Shown piece by piece: positions 23,359 to 31,027 of a stretch of 64,000 nt of DNA. Every line of letters begins with the position of its first letter. Position 1 is the stretch's first letter. Location: positions 1,116,001 to 1,180,000 of the forward strand of contig CAZHDY010000001.1 of assembly GCA_964531025.1 (NCBI GenBank), read 5' to 3'. The DNA is from CALMEC01 sp964531025. GTDB lineage: Bacteria; Actinomycetota; Thermoleophilia; Miltoncostaeales; Miltoncostaeaceae. A program made the translations under genes and the position numbers. The notes under the pieces are model-generated. The model was not told the origin of the DNA. It worked only from the letters and a program-made list of their open reading frames with translations, and searched no databases.

Positions 23359-23981
23359 CCGTCCTTCCTGACCGCCGCGGCGAGCCGGGTCGTTGGACCC
23401 AGCCGCAAAAGTGATTCGATGTTCTCGTCGGATCCGTCCATGGCACGACGAACCCGTCGTCGCACACGTGCCAGCCGCATTCGAGCGGCCACGGGAGTGA
23501 TATCCAGAACACGTCCGGCGTCCGCGACCGACAGTTCGTCCTCGCAGACGAGACGCAACAGCTCACGCTCACCCTCCGTGAGTCCGTCCTCCAGCATCCG
23601 CTCGAGCGCCGGTGCGAGCCGCACCGCATCGATGACCTCGGCCAGACGCTCGTACTCATCGGGGGCGACGAGGTCGCCGACACCCACCCGGCGTGCCACA
23701 CGATCCGCTTGCCGCCGTCGCCGCCGTTCGCCGGCAATCACATTCCGCGCGATCCCGAAGAGCCAGGCAATGGCGGGGCCTCGTCGTGGATCGAATCGGT
23801 CCCATGAGGCGAACGCCGTGGCGAAGGTGGCCGCAACGGCGTCGGCGACATCCTCAGGCTCACGCAGCCGGCGGGCGGCGAAGCGGGTGACGTCGTCGAA
23901 CGTCGCGCGATACAGCGCCTCGAAGGCATCGACCTGCCCTGAGGTCGGCGCGGTACGTGTCTCTCTCGATCGATCGTCCAT
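23355..23981 (-). CDS. ECF-type RNA polymerase sigma factor
   Basis: A 208-residue sigma factor. Region 2 (about 18-90) contains FEALYRATFDDVTRFAARRL, EDVADAVAATFATAFASWDRF and the -10 recognition helix PAIAWLFGIARNVIAGERRRRRQ. Region 4 (about 125-185) contains LTEGERELLRLVCEDELSV and the HTH ADAGRVLDITPVAARMRLARVRRR (in parts). It heads an operon with a membrane protein and a 44-aa peptide. A TAGAGG sequence before the ATG serves as ribosome site. A cell-envelope or redox signal is likely but not shown. Confidence 0.92.
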   Translation of the reverse strand: MDDRSRETRTAPTSGQVDAFEALYRATFDDVTRFAARRLREPEDVADAVAATFATAFASWDRFDPRRGPAIAWLFGIARNVIAGERRRRRQADRVARRVGVGDLVAPDEYERLAEVIDAVRLAPALERMLEDGLTEGERELLRLVCEDELSVADAGRVLDITPVAARMRLARVRRRVRRAMDGSDENIESLLRLGPTTRLAAAVRKDG

Positions 23982-24099
23982 TACCTCTACTTCGCACGAG
24001 ACCGTCGGACCGTAACGCCGACGGCGTCCGGAGGCGAGCGGACGACCTGACGGATCCCAGAGATCGAAGTGGGCATCCGATCCGGTGCCCGTGACTCTC

Positions 24100-24900
24100 C
24101 TACAGCTTGCGCGCGAGCGCGAACAGCTTCATGAACTCGTAGCGCCAGCCGCGCGGGCCGGAGCGCTCGCGCATCCTCTCCTCGACCTTCGCCAGCCACG
24201 ACGCCACCTCGGGCGTGCCCGGGTCGCCGATGATGTGCCCCGCCACCACACGCATGCGCTCCATGTACTCCTCGACGGGGACGTGGCGCACGCGACGCTC
24301 CATCCAGATGTCGATGGGCTCCAGGCCGGCGGCGACGAGGTAGCCCTCCATCTCGGGGATGTCGCGCAGGTTGCCGTCGAATGCCCCGAGCCACTGGTAG
24401 TTGATGGGCTCGATGTCGGCGATCACGTCGCGGTAGTCCTGTTCGCCGCCCTTGCCCGAGCAGAGGATCGCGAGCACGGCGCCGGGCTTCATTGCGCGGG
24501 CCATCTGCTCGGCCGCGACCCAGCGGTGCTGGAACCAGTGGTAGGCCATCGAACAGATGACGAGGTCGAACGCACCGGCGGGCACGGGCATGTCCTCGAC
24601 CCCGGCCTCGTGCAGGGTGATGTCGACACCCTCGATGCTCCCGAGCTTCTCGCGGAATTGGGAGAGCATGCCCCCGGCGGGATCGATTCCCGTGACCCGG
24701 GCGGGCCGGAAGCGGTCGATCAGGGCCTGGGTGGCCCAGCCGGTTCCGCATCCCACGTCCAGCACGTCGTCGTAGACGCCGGGCGGGATCGACAGCACCA
24801 GGCGCTGCGCCCCCTCGATGTTGAAGCGGACGGCCCCGTCATAGTCGGATGCCGTCTCGGAGAAGCCCCCGGCGATGGTGTCGCGTCGATCGGTCGTCAT
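24100..24900 (-). CDS. Class I SAM-dependent methyltransferase (BioC/UbiE-like)
   Basis: A 266-residue methyltransferase with motif I VLDVGCGTGWATQAL (about 46), post-I acidic residue in VTGIDPAG, motif II FDLVICSMAYHWF and motif III AMKPGAVLAIL. The substrate region after 170 is variable. N-terminus FSETASDYDGAVRFN is typical of type-11 methyltransferases acting on small molecules. The substrate is not predictable. A TAGCCT -10 box lies 6 nt before the ATG, so it is transcribed separately and leaderless. Confidence 0.9.
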   Translation of the reverse strand: MTTDRRDTIAGGFSETASDYDGAVRFNIEGAQRLVLSIPPGVYDDVLDVGCGTGWATQALIDRFRPARVTGIDPAGGMLSQFREKLGSIEGVDITLHEAGVEDMPVPAGAFDLVICSMAYHWFQHRWVAAEQMARAMKPGAVLAILCSGKGGEQDYRDVIADIEPINYQWLGAFDGNLRDIPEMEGYLVAAGLEPIDIWMERRVRHVPVEEYMERMRVVAGHIIGDPGTPEVASWLAKVEERMRERSGPRGWRYEFMKLFALARKL

Positions 24901-24906
24901 GCGCGC

Positions 24907-24912
24907 AGGCTA
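24907..24912 (-). promoter_or_regulatory. Leaderless -10 box (TAGCCT) of methyltransferase gene
   Basis: Minus-strand TAGCCT, 6-nt gap, ATG at 24900. Confidence 0.55.
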
Positions 24913-25041
24913 ACCGATTAGGCAGCCCGGTGCGTCATCGACCGACACGTCCCTGCTCCCTGCCCCGGCGCACCCGTCGCGAGATGAACGGACGCGGCAC
25001 CGACCAGGCGGGGAAGATGCACCGGTCACGCACACGGACTC

Positions 25042-25047
25042 TAGGAT
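25042..25047 (+). promoter_or_regulatory. Leaderless -10 box (TAGGAT) of SUKH gene
   Basis: TAGGAT, 8-nt gap, ATG at 25056. Confidence 0.5.
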
Positions 25048-25055
25048 TGGGCGGC

Positions 25056-25532
25056 ATGATCGACAGCGCGCCAGACAGCGTTCTGCCCCCGCCCTCGGAC
25101 ACCCACCTCAAGGAGTTCGAGGCCTACTACGGCATCGTGCTGCCCGCGGACTACCGCGCGTTCCTGACGCATTGCAACGGCTGCGTACCACTGCGTCGGC
25201 ATTTCCTACTGGGGGCGAACGAGAGGAGCATCGAGCGCTTCCTGCCCGTCCTGGATGACGCCGCTGGGGACGCCGAACACGGCTGGGCCGATGTGGAGGT
25301 GATCGCCTCGCAACTCGATTCGCGGCTGGCGAGCGATCCCGACGGCGACGGCATCGACCTCGTCCCGATCGCGGCGCTGTTCGGCGGCGACTTCGTGGTA
25401 CTCGACTATCGCGGCGCACCCGACACACCGAGCGTGGCGGTATGGGACCACGAATCCTCGACCGACTTCGCCCCGGCGGTGCGGACGGTGAGCGCCGGCT
25501 TCACGGAGTTCCTCGCCCAGCTGCGAAGCTGA
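25056..25532 (+). CDS. SMI1/KNR4 (SUKH) family protein
   Basis: The 158-residue protein has the SUKH pattern: LKEFEAYYGIVLPADYRAFLTHCNGCVP at the N-terminus, the GDFVVLDYRG core and PSVAVWDHESS before the C-terminal helix FTEFLAQL. SUKH proteins often act as immunity partners of polymorphic or contact-dependent toxins, but stand-alone copies exist in many genomes. No toxin gene is adjacent, so an orphan immunity or housekeeping role is equally possible. Confidence 0.85.
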   Translation: MIDSAPDSVLPPPSDTHLKEFEAYYGIVLPADYRAFLTHCNGCVPLRRHFLLGANERSIERFLPVLDDAAGDAEHGWADVEVIASQLDSRLASDPDGDGIDLVPIAALFGGDFVVLDYRGAPDTPSVAVWDHESSTDFAPAVRTVSAGFTEFLAQLRS

Positions 25533-25645
25533 GCGGCCCCGACACGGGGTGTCGCGGCACGTAGGAGCCGGGCGTACGCCCGTGGCCATGCGGCCCGGGC
25601 GACTCATGCCGTCCGGATGTCTTCTTGGGATCGGCAACAGCGTGC

Positions 25646-25651
25646 TACGGT
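25646..25651 (+). promoter_or_regulatory. vapB -10 box overlapping a GTGCTAC direct repeat
   Basis: TACGGT (7 nt before the ATG at 25659) lies within two direct copies of GTGCTAC (25642-25648 and 25652-25658). The repeat straddles the expected transcription start, a position suited to autorepression by the VapBC complex (inference). Confidence 0.5.
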
Positions 25652-25658
25652 GTGCTAC

Positions 25659-25925
25659 ATGCGCACTGTCACCCATCGCGAGATGCGAAATCAGAGCGGA
25701 GAGATTCTTCGGGCGGTCGCCGGCGGCGAGACGATCCACGTGACCAACCGTGGCCGGATCGCCGCGGTCATCTCACCGGCAACCGGGGACTCTCTCGCGG
25801 ACCTCGAAGCCACGGGCCGACTCCGGCCACCGCGACGGCCACTCAGCGACCTGGCTCAGATCACGCGTGGCACGTCGCCCACGCCCAGCGAAGAGCTTCT
25901 CCGCGACACCCGCGGGTCCTGGTGA
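25659..25925 (+). CDS. vapB: Phd/YefM-family antitoxin (VapB)
   Basis: An 88-residue antitoxin. The N-terminal half matches the Phd/YefM DNA-binding fold: TVTHREMRNQSGEILRAVAGGETIHVTNRGRIAAVISP. The C-terminal half (from about 50, Arg/Pro-rich, ending LLRDTRGSW) would wrap the toxin. Its TGA overlaps the toxin GTG start (GTGA at 25922-25925). It should repress its own promoter together with the toxin. Confidence 0.92.
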   Translation: MRTVTHREMRNQSGEILRAVAGGETIHVTNRGRIAAVISPATGDSLADLEATGRLRPPRRPLSDLAQITRGTSPTPSEELLRDTRGSW

Positions 25926-26323
25926 TCTCGTACCTCGATACGTCGGCCGCGATGAAGCTCGTCATCGACGAGCCGGAGTCGAACGCACTGGTCTCCTACC
26001 TCCAGGCTCCTGACCGAAACAACGGGCCGGTCGTCGCATCCTGGTTACTCCACACAGAGCTGCACTGTGCCGCAAGCCGGCATCCCGCCGAGATCGACGC
26101 CGAATCCGTGGCCATTCTGCTTGATGCCGTCTCACTGGTCGACCTCACACGAGGCGACCTGATGACGGCAGGAACCCTGCCCGGTCGGCTCCGCTCCCAC
26201 GATGCCCTCCATCTGGCCGTGGCGCTCCGGATCGGAGCAGACGAGATGATCTCTTACGACGGGGAGCTGGGCAGCGCCGCATCGGCTGCGGGACTCACGA
26301 CGGTCGCACCCGGCCCGAGATGA
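25922..26323 (+). CDS. vapC: PIN-domain ribonuclease toxin (VapC)
   Basis: A 133-residue PIN-domain protein with the four acidic residues of the Mg-dependent RNase site: D6 (SYLDTSA), E46 (HTELHCA), D94 (SHDALHLAVA) and D113 (SYDGEL). VapC toxins cleave tRNA or rRNA to arrest growth. It is translationally coupled to vapB. The stop is followed after 3 nt by the palindrome GATTCCACGGAATC, shared as terminator with the convergent LLM gene. Confidence 0.93.
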   Translation: MISYLDTSAAMKLVIDEPESNALVSYLQAPDRNNGPVVASWLLHTELHCAASRHPAEIDAESVAILLDAVSLVDLTRGDLMTAGTLPGRLRSHDALHLAVALRIGADEMISYDGELGSAASAAGLTTVAPGPR

Positions 26324-26326
26324 GCT

Positions 26327-26340
26327 GATTCCACGGAATC
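26327..26340. terminator. GATTCC-AC-GGAATC palindrome between convergent genes
   Basis: Perfect 6-bp arms around AC, 3 nt after the vapC stop and 22 nt before the convergent LLM stop. The same core forms longer hairpins at 53565-53596 and, in variant form, 32291-32318. Confidence 0.5.
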
Positions 26341-26362
26341 CACTCGACTCGCGCCCCAATCC

Positions 26363-27451
26363 TCAGACCGGTGACGGCACCTCGGCATCCTCCGCCAGCA
26401 GTTGCCGCACCCGTGGGATGACCTCCTCGCCGTAGAGGCGGATCGACTCCATCCGCTTCTCGTGCGACAGGCTGCCGACGGCGTACTTGAGCTGAAAGCG
26501 CGACAGCCCCAGAAGGCTGATGACCCAGGCGATCTTGGTCGCCACGGTCTCGGGTGAGCCGACGAACAGAGCGCCGTCCGGTCCCGTCTGCGAGTCGAAC
26601 ACGCGGCGGGTATAGGGGCCTCCCCACCCGCGCTCCTTCCCGATGCGGGTGAACGACTCCGACTGACCGGGGAACATCTCGTCGCGCGCCTGCTCGTCCG
26701 TGGCGGCGATGTGGCCGGGAGAATGGAGGCCGACCGGCAGGTCGGGCTGACCGAACTCGCGCAGCGACCGCCGGTAGAGCTCCGCGAACGCGCCGAAGCG
26801 TTCGGGTGACCCGCCGATGACGGCGAGCAGGAGAGGCATGCCGTAGCGCGCCGCGCGAACGACCGACTCAGGTGTGCCGCCCACGCCGATCCAGGCGGGA
26901 AGGCGTCCGAGTTCTGTCGGCGGATAGACACGCTGATCCTCGAGCGGCGCCCGCATCGTTCCTGTCCATGTGACAGTTTCCTCCGACTGGAGGGCGGCGA
27001 ACAGGTCGAGCTTCTCCGCGAAGAGCGCCTCGTAGTCCTGGAGGGCGTATCCGAAGAGACGGAACGACTCGGTGAACGATCCTCGGCCCAGCTGCACCTC
27101 GGCGCGCCCACCGGATACGGCGGCCAGGGTCGCGAAGCGCTCGTACACGCGGACGGGGTCATCCGAGCTCAGCACCGTCACACCGCTTCCCAGCCGGATG
27201 CGCTCGGTCTGCCCGGCGATCGCCGCCAGCACCACGTCGGGGGCGCTGATGGCGAAGTCGGGCCGGTGGTGTTCCCCGAGGCCGATGTAATCGATCCCGA
27301 GACGATCGGCCAGCGCGGCCTCGGCCACCACCTCACGTAGCACCTGCGGATGCAGTCGCGGATCGCTCCGCGGGACATCTCCGAAGGTGTCGAGCCCCAG
27401 GGTGGGGCGCTCTCGGGTTCCGAGCACGTCGTACCAAGCGTCTTCACTCAT
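26363..27451 (-). CDS. LLM-class flavin-dependent oxidoreductase
   Basis: A 362-residue luciferase-like TIM-barrel protein binding FMN or F420. Family traits: AALADRLGIDYIGLGEHHRPDF, TERIRLGSGVTVLSSDDPVRVYE, GRAEVQLGRGSFTESFRLFG and the late FVGSPETVATKI. It resembles the bacterial-luciferase-like monooxygenase subgroup; substrates are not predictable. MSEDAW was chosen as start because TATGCT lies 7 nt upstream; much longer frames upstream are shadows. A perfect palindrome lies just behind the -10 box. Confidence 0.9.
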   Translation of the reverse strand: MSEDAWYDVLGTRERPTLGLDTFGDVPRSDPRLHPQVLREVVAEAALADRLGIDYIGLGEHHRPDFAISAPDVVLAAIAGQTERIRLGSGVTVLSSDDPVRVYERFATLAAVSGGRAEVQLGRGSFTESFRLFGYALQDYEALFAEKLDLFAALQSEETVTWTGTMRAPLEDQRVYPPTELGRLPAWIGVGGTPESVVRAARYGMPLLLAVIGGSPERFGAFAELYRRSLREFGQPDLPVGLHSPGHIAATDEQARDEMFPGQSESFTRIGKERGWGGPYTRRVFDSQTGPDGALFVGSPETVATKIAWVISLLGLSRFQLKYAVGSLSHEKRMESIRLYGEEVIPRVRQLLAEDAEVPSPV

Positions 27452-27458
27452 GCAGCCA

Positions 27459-27479
27459 AGCATAGCGGACCGCGGTCCG
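27459..27479 (-). promoter_or_regulatory. Leaderless -10 box (TATGCT) with adjacent 14-bp palindromic operator
   Basis: TATGCT (27464-27459) is 7 nt from the ATG. The perfect palindrome CGGACCGCGGTCCG (27466-27479) occupies the -35/-10 spacer, the classic place for a repressor operator (binding is inferred). Confidence 0.5.
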
Positions 27480-27588
27480 TTTTCCGTCGCCGACATGTTC
27501 ACGGAACGCTCATGCGTGTGCCAGGGACCTGCCAGACGGCGTTGCTTCCATTGGACGTGCAGCAACGAGAACGAACGAAAGGCGATAC

Positions 27589-27984
27589 ATGGACAGCACC
27601 GAGACCACCCCCACCCGTCGCATTCCTCGAGCGATCCTCGTACCGGCCCTCGCACTCGGGGTCGCCGCCGGCGGCTACGGAATCGCGAGCGCCGCCTCCG
27701 ACGGTGGCACGAGCACCCCGGCCTCCAGCACCCCGACGGTGACGCAGCAGAGCCCGGCGTCCGGCGACACCCTGGCACCCGTCCAGAACAGCGAGACCCC
27801 CGACGGCACCCAGGGGAGCGACGGCCGAACCGGCCCGAACGGCGAGGACTGCGATCCGGCCGACGGCCAGGGTCCCGGGGGAGCCGGCGGCTACGGCAAC
27901 AGCTCGAGCGGCGGGACGACACCGTCCTCCAGCGGAACGACCGACACCAGCCTCAGCACCGACCTCGGGGAGACCGCCCTCTGA
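27589..27984 (+). CDS. Exported or membrane-anchored Gly/Ser/Thr-rich hypothetical protein
   Basis: 131 residues with a twin-Arg-like basic N-terminus and hydrophobic segment AILVPALALGVAAGGYGIASA (about 15-35), then a low-complexity Ser/Thr/Pro/Gly tail with only one Cys (GEDCDPADG). Start supported by an AAAGGCGAT ribosome site. No family is recognised; possibly a surface or secreted protein. It diverges from the LLM gene. Confidence 0.7.
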   Translation: MDSTETTPTRRIPRAILVPALALGVAAGGYGIASAASDGGTSTPASSTPTVTQQSPASGDTLAPVQNSETPDGTQGSDGRTGPNGEDCDPADGQGPGGAGGYGNSSSGGTTPSSSGTTDTSLSTDLGETAL

Positions 27985-28067
27985 CAACAGACCTCATCCG
28001 ACGGGACCGATGCAACGATCCTGAGCCGCTGACACCACCGCATCCGATCCCAGCCCGTCCGATCTCC

Positions 28068-28098
28068 GCAGGGCCGGTGCGCACAGCACCGGCCCTGC
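28068..28098. terminator. Bidirectional hairpin terminator
   Basis: 13-bp perfect arms GCAGGGCCGGTGC / GCACCGGCCCTGC with loop GCACA, between two convergent genes. Confidence 0.8.
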
Positions 28099-28132
28099 AG
28101 TGCGCGCTCTCAGCGGGGTGAGACGGACCGAA

Positions 28133-28888
28133 TCACGAAGCGAGGGGTTCGACGTGGATCGGCGCGACCGTTGCTGTCGCGATGGGCCGTGCCGGAACCC
28201 CGACGACGGTCGTGCCCGCGGGGACGTCGCGATTGACCACGGCCCCGGAGCCCACGGTCGCGCCCTTTCCGACCCGGCGCCCCTCGAGGACGGTGGCGCC
28301 CGACCCGATGTGGGCCCCGCTCTCGATCACGGCGGAGCCGCCGATGACAGCACCCGATGAGACATGGGCATGCGCGCCCACCGACGCGTCGTGACCGACG
28401 ATCGCGCCCGCATTCACGATGGCGTTGACGCTGACCGTCGCCCCGACGTTCACGATGGCCCCGGCGAGCACCTGGGCCGCGTCGGCCACGTACGCGCGCG
28501 GTGAGATGACAGCGGATCGATGGACGATCGGGGGCAGGGCGAAACCGGCGCCATGGAGCAGAAGGAACACGCGTCTCCGGGCGGAGGTCAGGCCGACACC
28601 GCCCACCCCGACGAACGCTGCGGACGCCGACGCGGACGGCGCCACGCGGTCCTGGTCGTACCCCCCGAGGACGGGGACCCCGAGGATCGAACGCCCGGCG
28701 AGACGCGGATCGTCGTCGTAGACACCGAGGATGCGGAACCCGCCGATGACGCTGCGCATGGCGTCGATCACGCAGCGGGCATGGCCACCCGCACCGATAC
28801 CGATCACCGGAACGGGCGCGTCGCCACCGGCGTTCCGGACGAGCGATGCGCCCGCCGCCAGAGGCTCCCGTGTTCGTGTCTCAGCCAC
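28133..28888 (-). CDS. NeuD-like sugar O-acyltransferase (left-handed beta-helix)
   Basis: A 251-residue protein: an N-terminal PglD_N-type nucleotide-sugar domain (VPVIGIGAGGHARCVIDAM to about 105), then hexapeptide repeats from about 125 to 225 (for example AIVNVGATVSVNAIVNAG and HVSSGAVIGGSAVIESGA), with the acetyl-CoA-type catalytic His probably in AIVGHDASVG. The tail GVPARPIA is typical. Members acetylate sialic acid or amino sugars of glycans. No glycan cluster surrounds it, so the acceptor is unknown. Confidence 0.9.
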   Translation of the reverse strand: MAETRTREPLAAGASLVRNAGGDAPVPVIGIGAGGHARCVIDAMRSVIGGFRILGVYDDDPRLAGRSILGVPVLGGYDQDRVAPSASASAAFVGVGGVGLTSARRRVFLLLHGAGFALPPIVHRSAVISPRAYVADAAQVLAGAIVNVGATVSVNAIVNAGAIVGHDASVGAHAHVSSGAVIGGSAVIESGAHIGSGATVLEGRRVGKGATVGSGAVVNRDVPAGTTVVGVPARPIATATVAPIHVEPLAS

Positions 28889-28926
28889 CCTCGACTCCTC
28901 CGTCGTTGTACCCGCAGGATACTCTT

Positions 28927-28947
28927 TCTCTATCGGATAAGTAGAGA
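28927..28947. promoter_or_regulatory. Candidate operator in the NeuD/peroxiredoxin divergent region
   Basis: TCTCTA (28927-28932) and TAGAGA (28942-28947) form an inverted repeat with a 9-nt centre in an AT-rich 150-bp divergent promoter region. A TATATT -10-like box follows at 28985-28990. Regulator unknown; redox control of the peroxiredoxin is an inference. Confidence 0.4.
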
Positions 28948-29035
28948 TTGATCGAGAAATACCGATTTGTCAAGGGTGTTTGTGTATATTAGAGCCCAAC
29001 GGACGTCAATCCCTTTGAGACGGAGAGAAAACTTC

Positions 29036-29710
29036 ATGGCATTGCAGATCGGGCAGCAGGCCCCCAACTTCCAGGCACAGACGACCGAGGGAGAGATCGA
29101 CTTCCACGACTGGCTCGGCGACTCGTGGGCCGTGCTCTTCTCCCACCCGAAGGACTTCACCCCCGTGTGCACCACCGAACTCGGTCGGCTCGCGGCGCTG
29201 AAGCCCGAATTCGACCAGCGTGGTGCGAAGATCGTCGGCCTCTCGGTCGATCCGCTCGACCGCCACAAGGAGTGGTCGAAGGACATCGCCGACGTGGCGG
29301 GCGCCGAGGTCAACTACCCGCTGATCGCCGACACCGACTACGTCGTCTCGAAGCTCTACGACATGCTTCCGGCCGACACCTCCGGTGACGCCACCGAGCG
29401 CACCCCCGCCGACAACCAGACGGTGCGCAACGTTTACATCATCGGCCCGGACAAGAAGGTCAAGCTCGTCCTCGCCTACCCGATGTCGACCGGTCGCAAC
29501 TTCGACGAGATCCTCCGCGTGATCGACTCGCTCAAGCTGACCGCCGAGCACCAGGTCTCCACGCCGGCCGACTGGAAGAACGGCGACAAGGTCTTCCTCG
29601 CCGGTTCCATCTCTGACGAGCAGGCCCGCGAGATCTACCCGGACGGCTGGGAGCAGCCGAAGCCGTACATCCGCATCGTCCCGCAGCCCAACGGGTCGTC
29701 GGCTTCGTAG
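29036..29710 (+). CDS. 1-Cys peroxiredoxin (Prx6 type)
   Basis: The 224-residue protein reduces hydrogen peroxide and organic hydroperoxides. The peroxidatic cysteine C45 lies in HPKDFTPVCTTELG; the resolving Cys of 2-Cys types is absent, and the long C-terminal domain (PADNQTVRNVYIIGPDKKVKL to TPADWKNGDKVFL) is diagnostic of Prx6. AGAGAAAA precedes the ATG. It is followed by two hairpins and its upstream region carries a candidate operator. Confidence 0.96.
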   Translation: MALQIGQQAPNFQAQTTEGEIDFHDWLGDSWAVLFSHPKDFTPVCTTELGRLAALKPEFDQRGAKIVGLSVDPLDRHKEWSKDIADVAGAEVNYPLIADTDYVVSKLYDMLPADTSGDATERTPADNQTVRNVYIIGPDKKVKLVLAYPMSTGRNFDEILRVIDSLKLTAEHQVSTPADWKNGDKVFLAGSISDEQAREIYPDGWEQPKPYIRIVPQPNGSSAS

Positions 29711-29726
29711 GTGACCGGCCAGCCTC

Positions 29727-29799
29727 GACGGGGTGAACCACCCCGTCTGATGGCCGGATGATCGACAGCGCCCGGGCGGACCCATCTCCGCCCGGGCGC
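29727..29799 (+). terminator. Two successive hairpins after peroxiredoxin
   Basis: First: GACGGGGTG-AAC-CACCCCGTC (29727-29747). Second: GCGCCCGGGCGG / CCGCCCGGGCGC with an 8-nt loop (29768-29799). Strong tandem terminators without U-tracts. Confidence 0.8.
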
Positions 29800-29828
29800 A
29801 CGTCATTTTGAGGACGCAAACACCCCCC

Positions 29829-29950
29829 TGTCGCGCCTGGTGCCAGGCACCGAGCGCGACACCGCGTCCAGCGATATCCCCTACTTCCAGGACTTTCTCC
29901 TCTCCGGACCGGGACGCTGTCGCGCCCGGTGCCAGGCACCAGGTGCGACA
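29829..29950. repeat. Two copies of a 33-bp intergenic palindrome
   Basis: Each copy has outer arms TGTCGCGC and GCGCGACA (GTGCGACA in the second) and inner arms GGTGCC and GGCACC around a central A. Copies are at 29829-29861 and 29918-29950, 89 bp apart. They resemble REP-like units. The remaining sequence up to 30028 is AT-richer and contains the promoter of the next gene. Confidence 0.65.
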
Positions 29951-29989
29951 GCACGCTCCCAGACGGGCATCGATTTCCCACCTCATGCC

Positions 29990-30018
29990 TTGACAATGAG
30001 ATGCCGATACGGAAATAT
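29990..30018 (+). promoter_or_regulatory. Probable promoter of the amidohydrolase gene
   Basis: Consensus -35 TTGACA (29990-29995), 17-nt spacer and AAATAT (30013-30018). The -10 is imperfect. Confidence 0.5.
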
Positions 30019-30028
30019 GGGAAAATCA

Positions 30029-30880
30029 ATGGGAATTAACGGTTTTTATCCATCAGCCACCGGGACGGCACCCGTTCGCGACGCGGGACGAGCGCCCGTG
30101 GGTGCGTCACGTTCACCCCTCTCACTGATCCCGGAGACGCGGGAGCAGCACCGCTCCCGGCGACCCGTCGTCGCCGTCACGATGGGTGTCGAGGACGTGC
30201 GATGGGGCGCCGGCTGGAACGGCCGGGCCGCCATGCTCCCGATCGACTACGTGCGTTCGATCCGCCAGGCGGGCGGCCTTCCCGTGCTGGTCCCGCCCGA
30301 CGAGCACCTGGAACACGACCCCGACGAGATCCTGGACGTGGCCGACGCCGTCCTTTTCACCGGCGGCGCCGACATCCACCCCACCGCGTATGGCCGCACC
30401 CCGGGCGCACACATGGAACCGGTCGATCACCTTCGCGACCGCGTCGAGCTGGCCGTGATGCGACGGGCACTCGAGCGCGACATGCCCGTGCTCGGTATCT
30501 GCCGCGGCTTCCAGCTGCTCAACATCGCCGCGGGCGGAACGCTCCATCAGCACCTTCCGGACGCGCTGGGCCACGATCACCACCGACGCTCGGTCGGGAC
30601 GTTCGCGGGCAACCACCACGCGATCACCATCGCCGACGGTTCGCACGTGGCATCCCTTGAGGGAGCCAACGAGATCACCCGCGCCTCGCACCACCACCAG
30701 GGTGTCGACACCGTGGGGTACGGAGTCTCCGTGACCGCACGGTGCCCGATCGACGGGCTGCCGGAGGCGATCGAGGTCACCGACCTCTCGTTCGCGGTCG
30801 CGGTCCAATGGCATCCGGAGGTGGAGGAGGACTGCGCCCCGATCCACGGCCTCGTCGCGACGGCGGTCGAGCGGGCATGA
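30029..30880 (+). CDS. Class I glutamine-amidotransferase-like gamma-glutamyl hydrolase (peptidase C26, PuuD-like)
   Basis: A 283-residue hydrolase of the gamma-glutamyl-gamma-aminobutyrate hydrolase family. The catalytic triad is visible: C158 in LGICRGFQLLN, H262 and E264 in QWHPE. The core begins at about 46 (RPVVAVTMGVEDVRWG), so 45 N-terminal residues are extra; the start is uncertain between 30017 and 30182, and 30029 was chosen downstream of the promoter. It precedes a glutamine-synthetase homologue, the pairing seen in putrescine (Puu) degradation, where gamma-glutamyl amides are made and then cleaved. Confidence 0.85.
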   Translation: MGINGFYPSATGTAPVRDAGRAPVGASRSPLSLIPETREQHRSRRPVVAVTMGVEDVRWGAGWNGRAAMLPIDYVRSIRQAGGLPVLVPPDEHLEHDPDEILDVADAVLFTGGADIHPTAYGRTPGAHMEPVDHLRDRVELAVMRRALERDMPVLGICRGFQLLNIAAGGTLHQHLPDALGHDHHRRSVGTFAGNHHAITIADGSHVASLEGANEITRASHHHQGVDTVGYGVSVTARCPIDGLPEAIEVTDLSFAVAVQWHPEVEEDCAPIHGLVATAVERA

Positions 30881-31027
30881 GGGGTACGGGGAAGACGAAT
30901 CGGCGAATGCGCACCGGGTCGACGGCACGTCGGCCGGCGAGGGTGACGACCGATCGATGTCCGGCTGACGCGATCGCCCGCTGACGGCGCCGTCCACACC
31001 CCTTCCCTCCGCCCGAAAGACCGCACG

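Noticed and set aside
28967..28990. TTGTCA and TATATT as a -35/-10 pair for the peroxiredoxin
   Set aside because: The spacer is only 12 nt, too short for a normal sigma-70-type promoter; TATATT alone may still be a -10 element.
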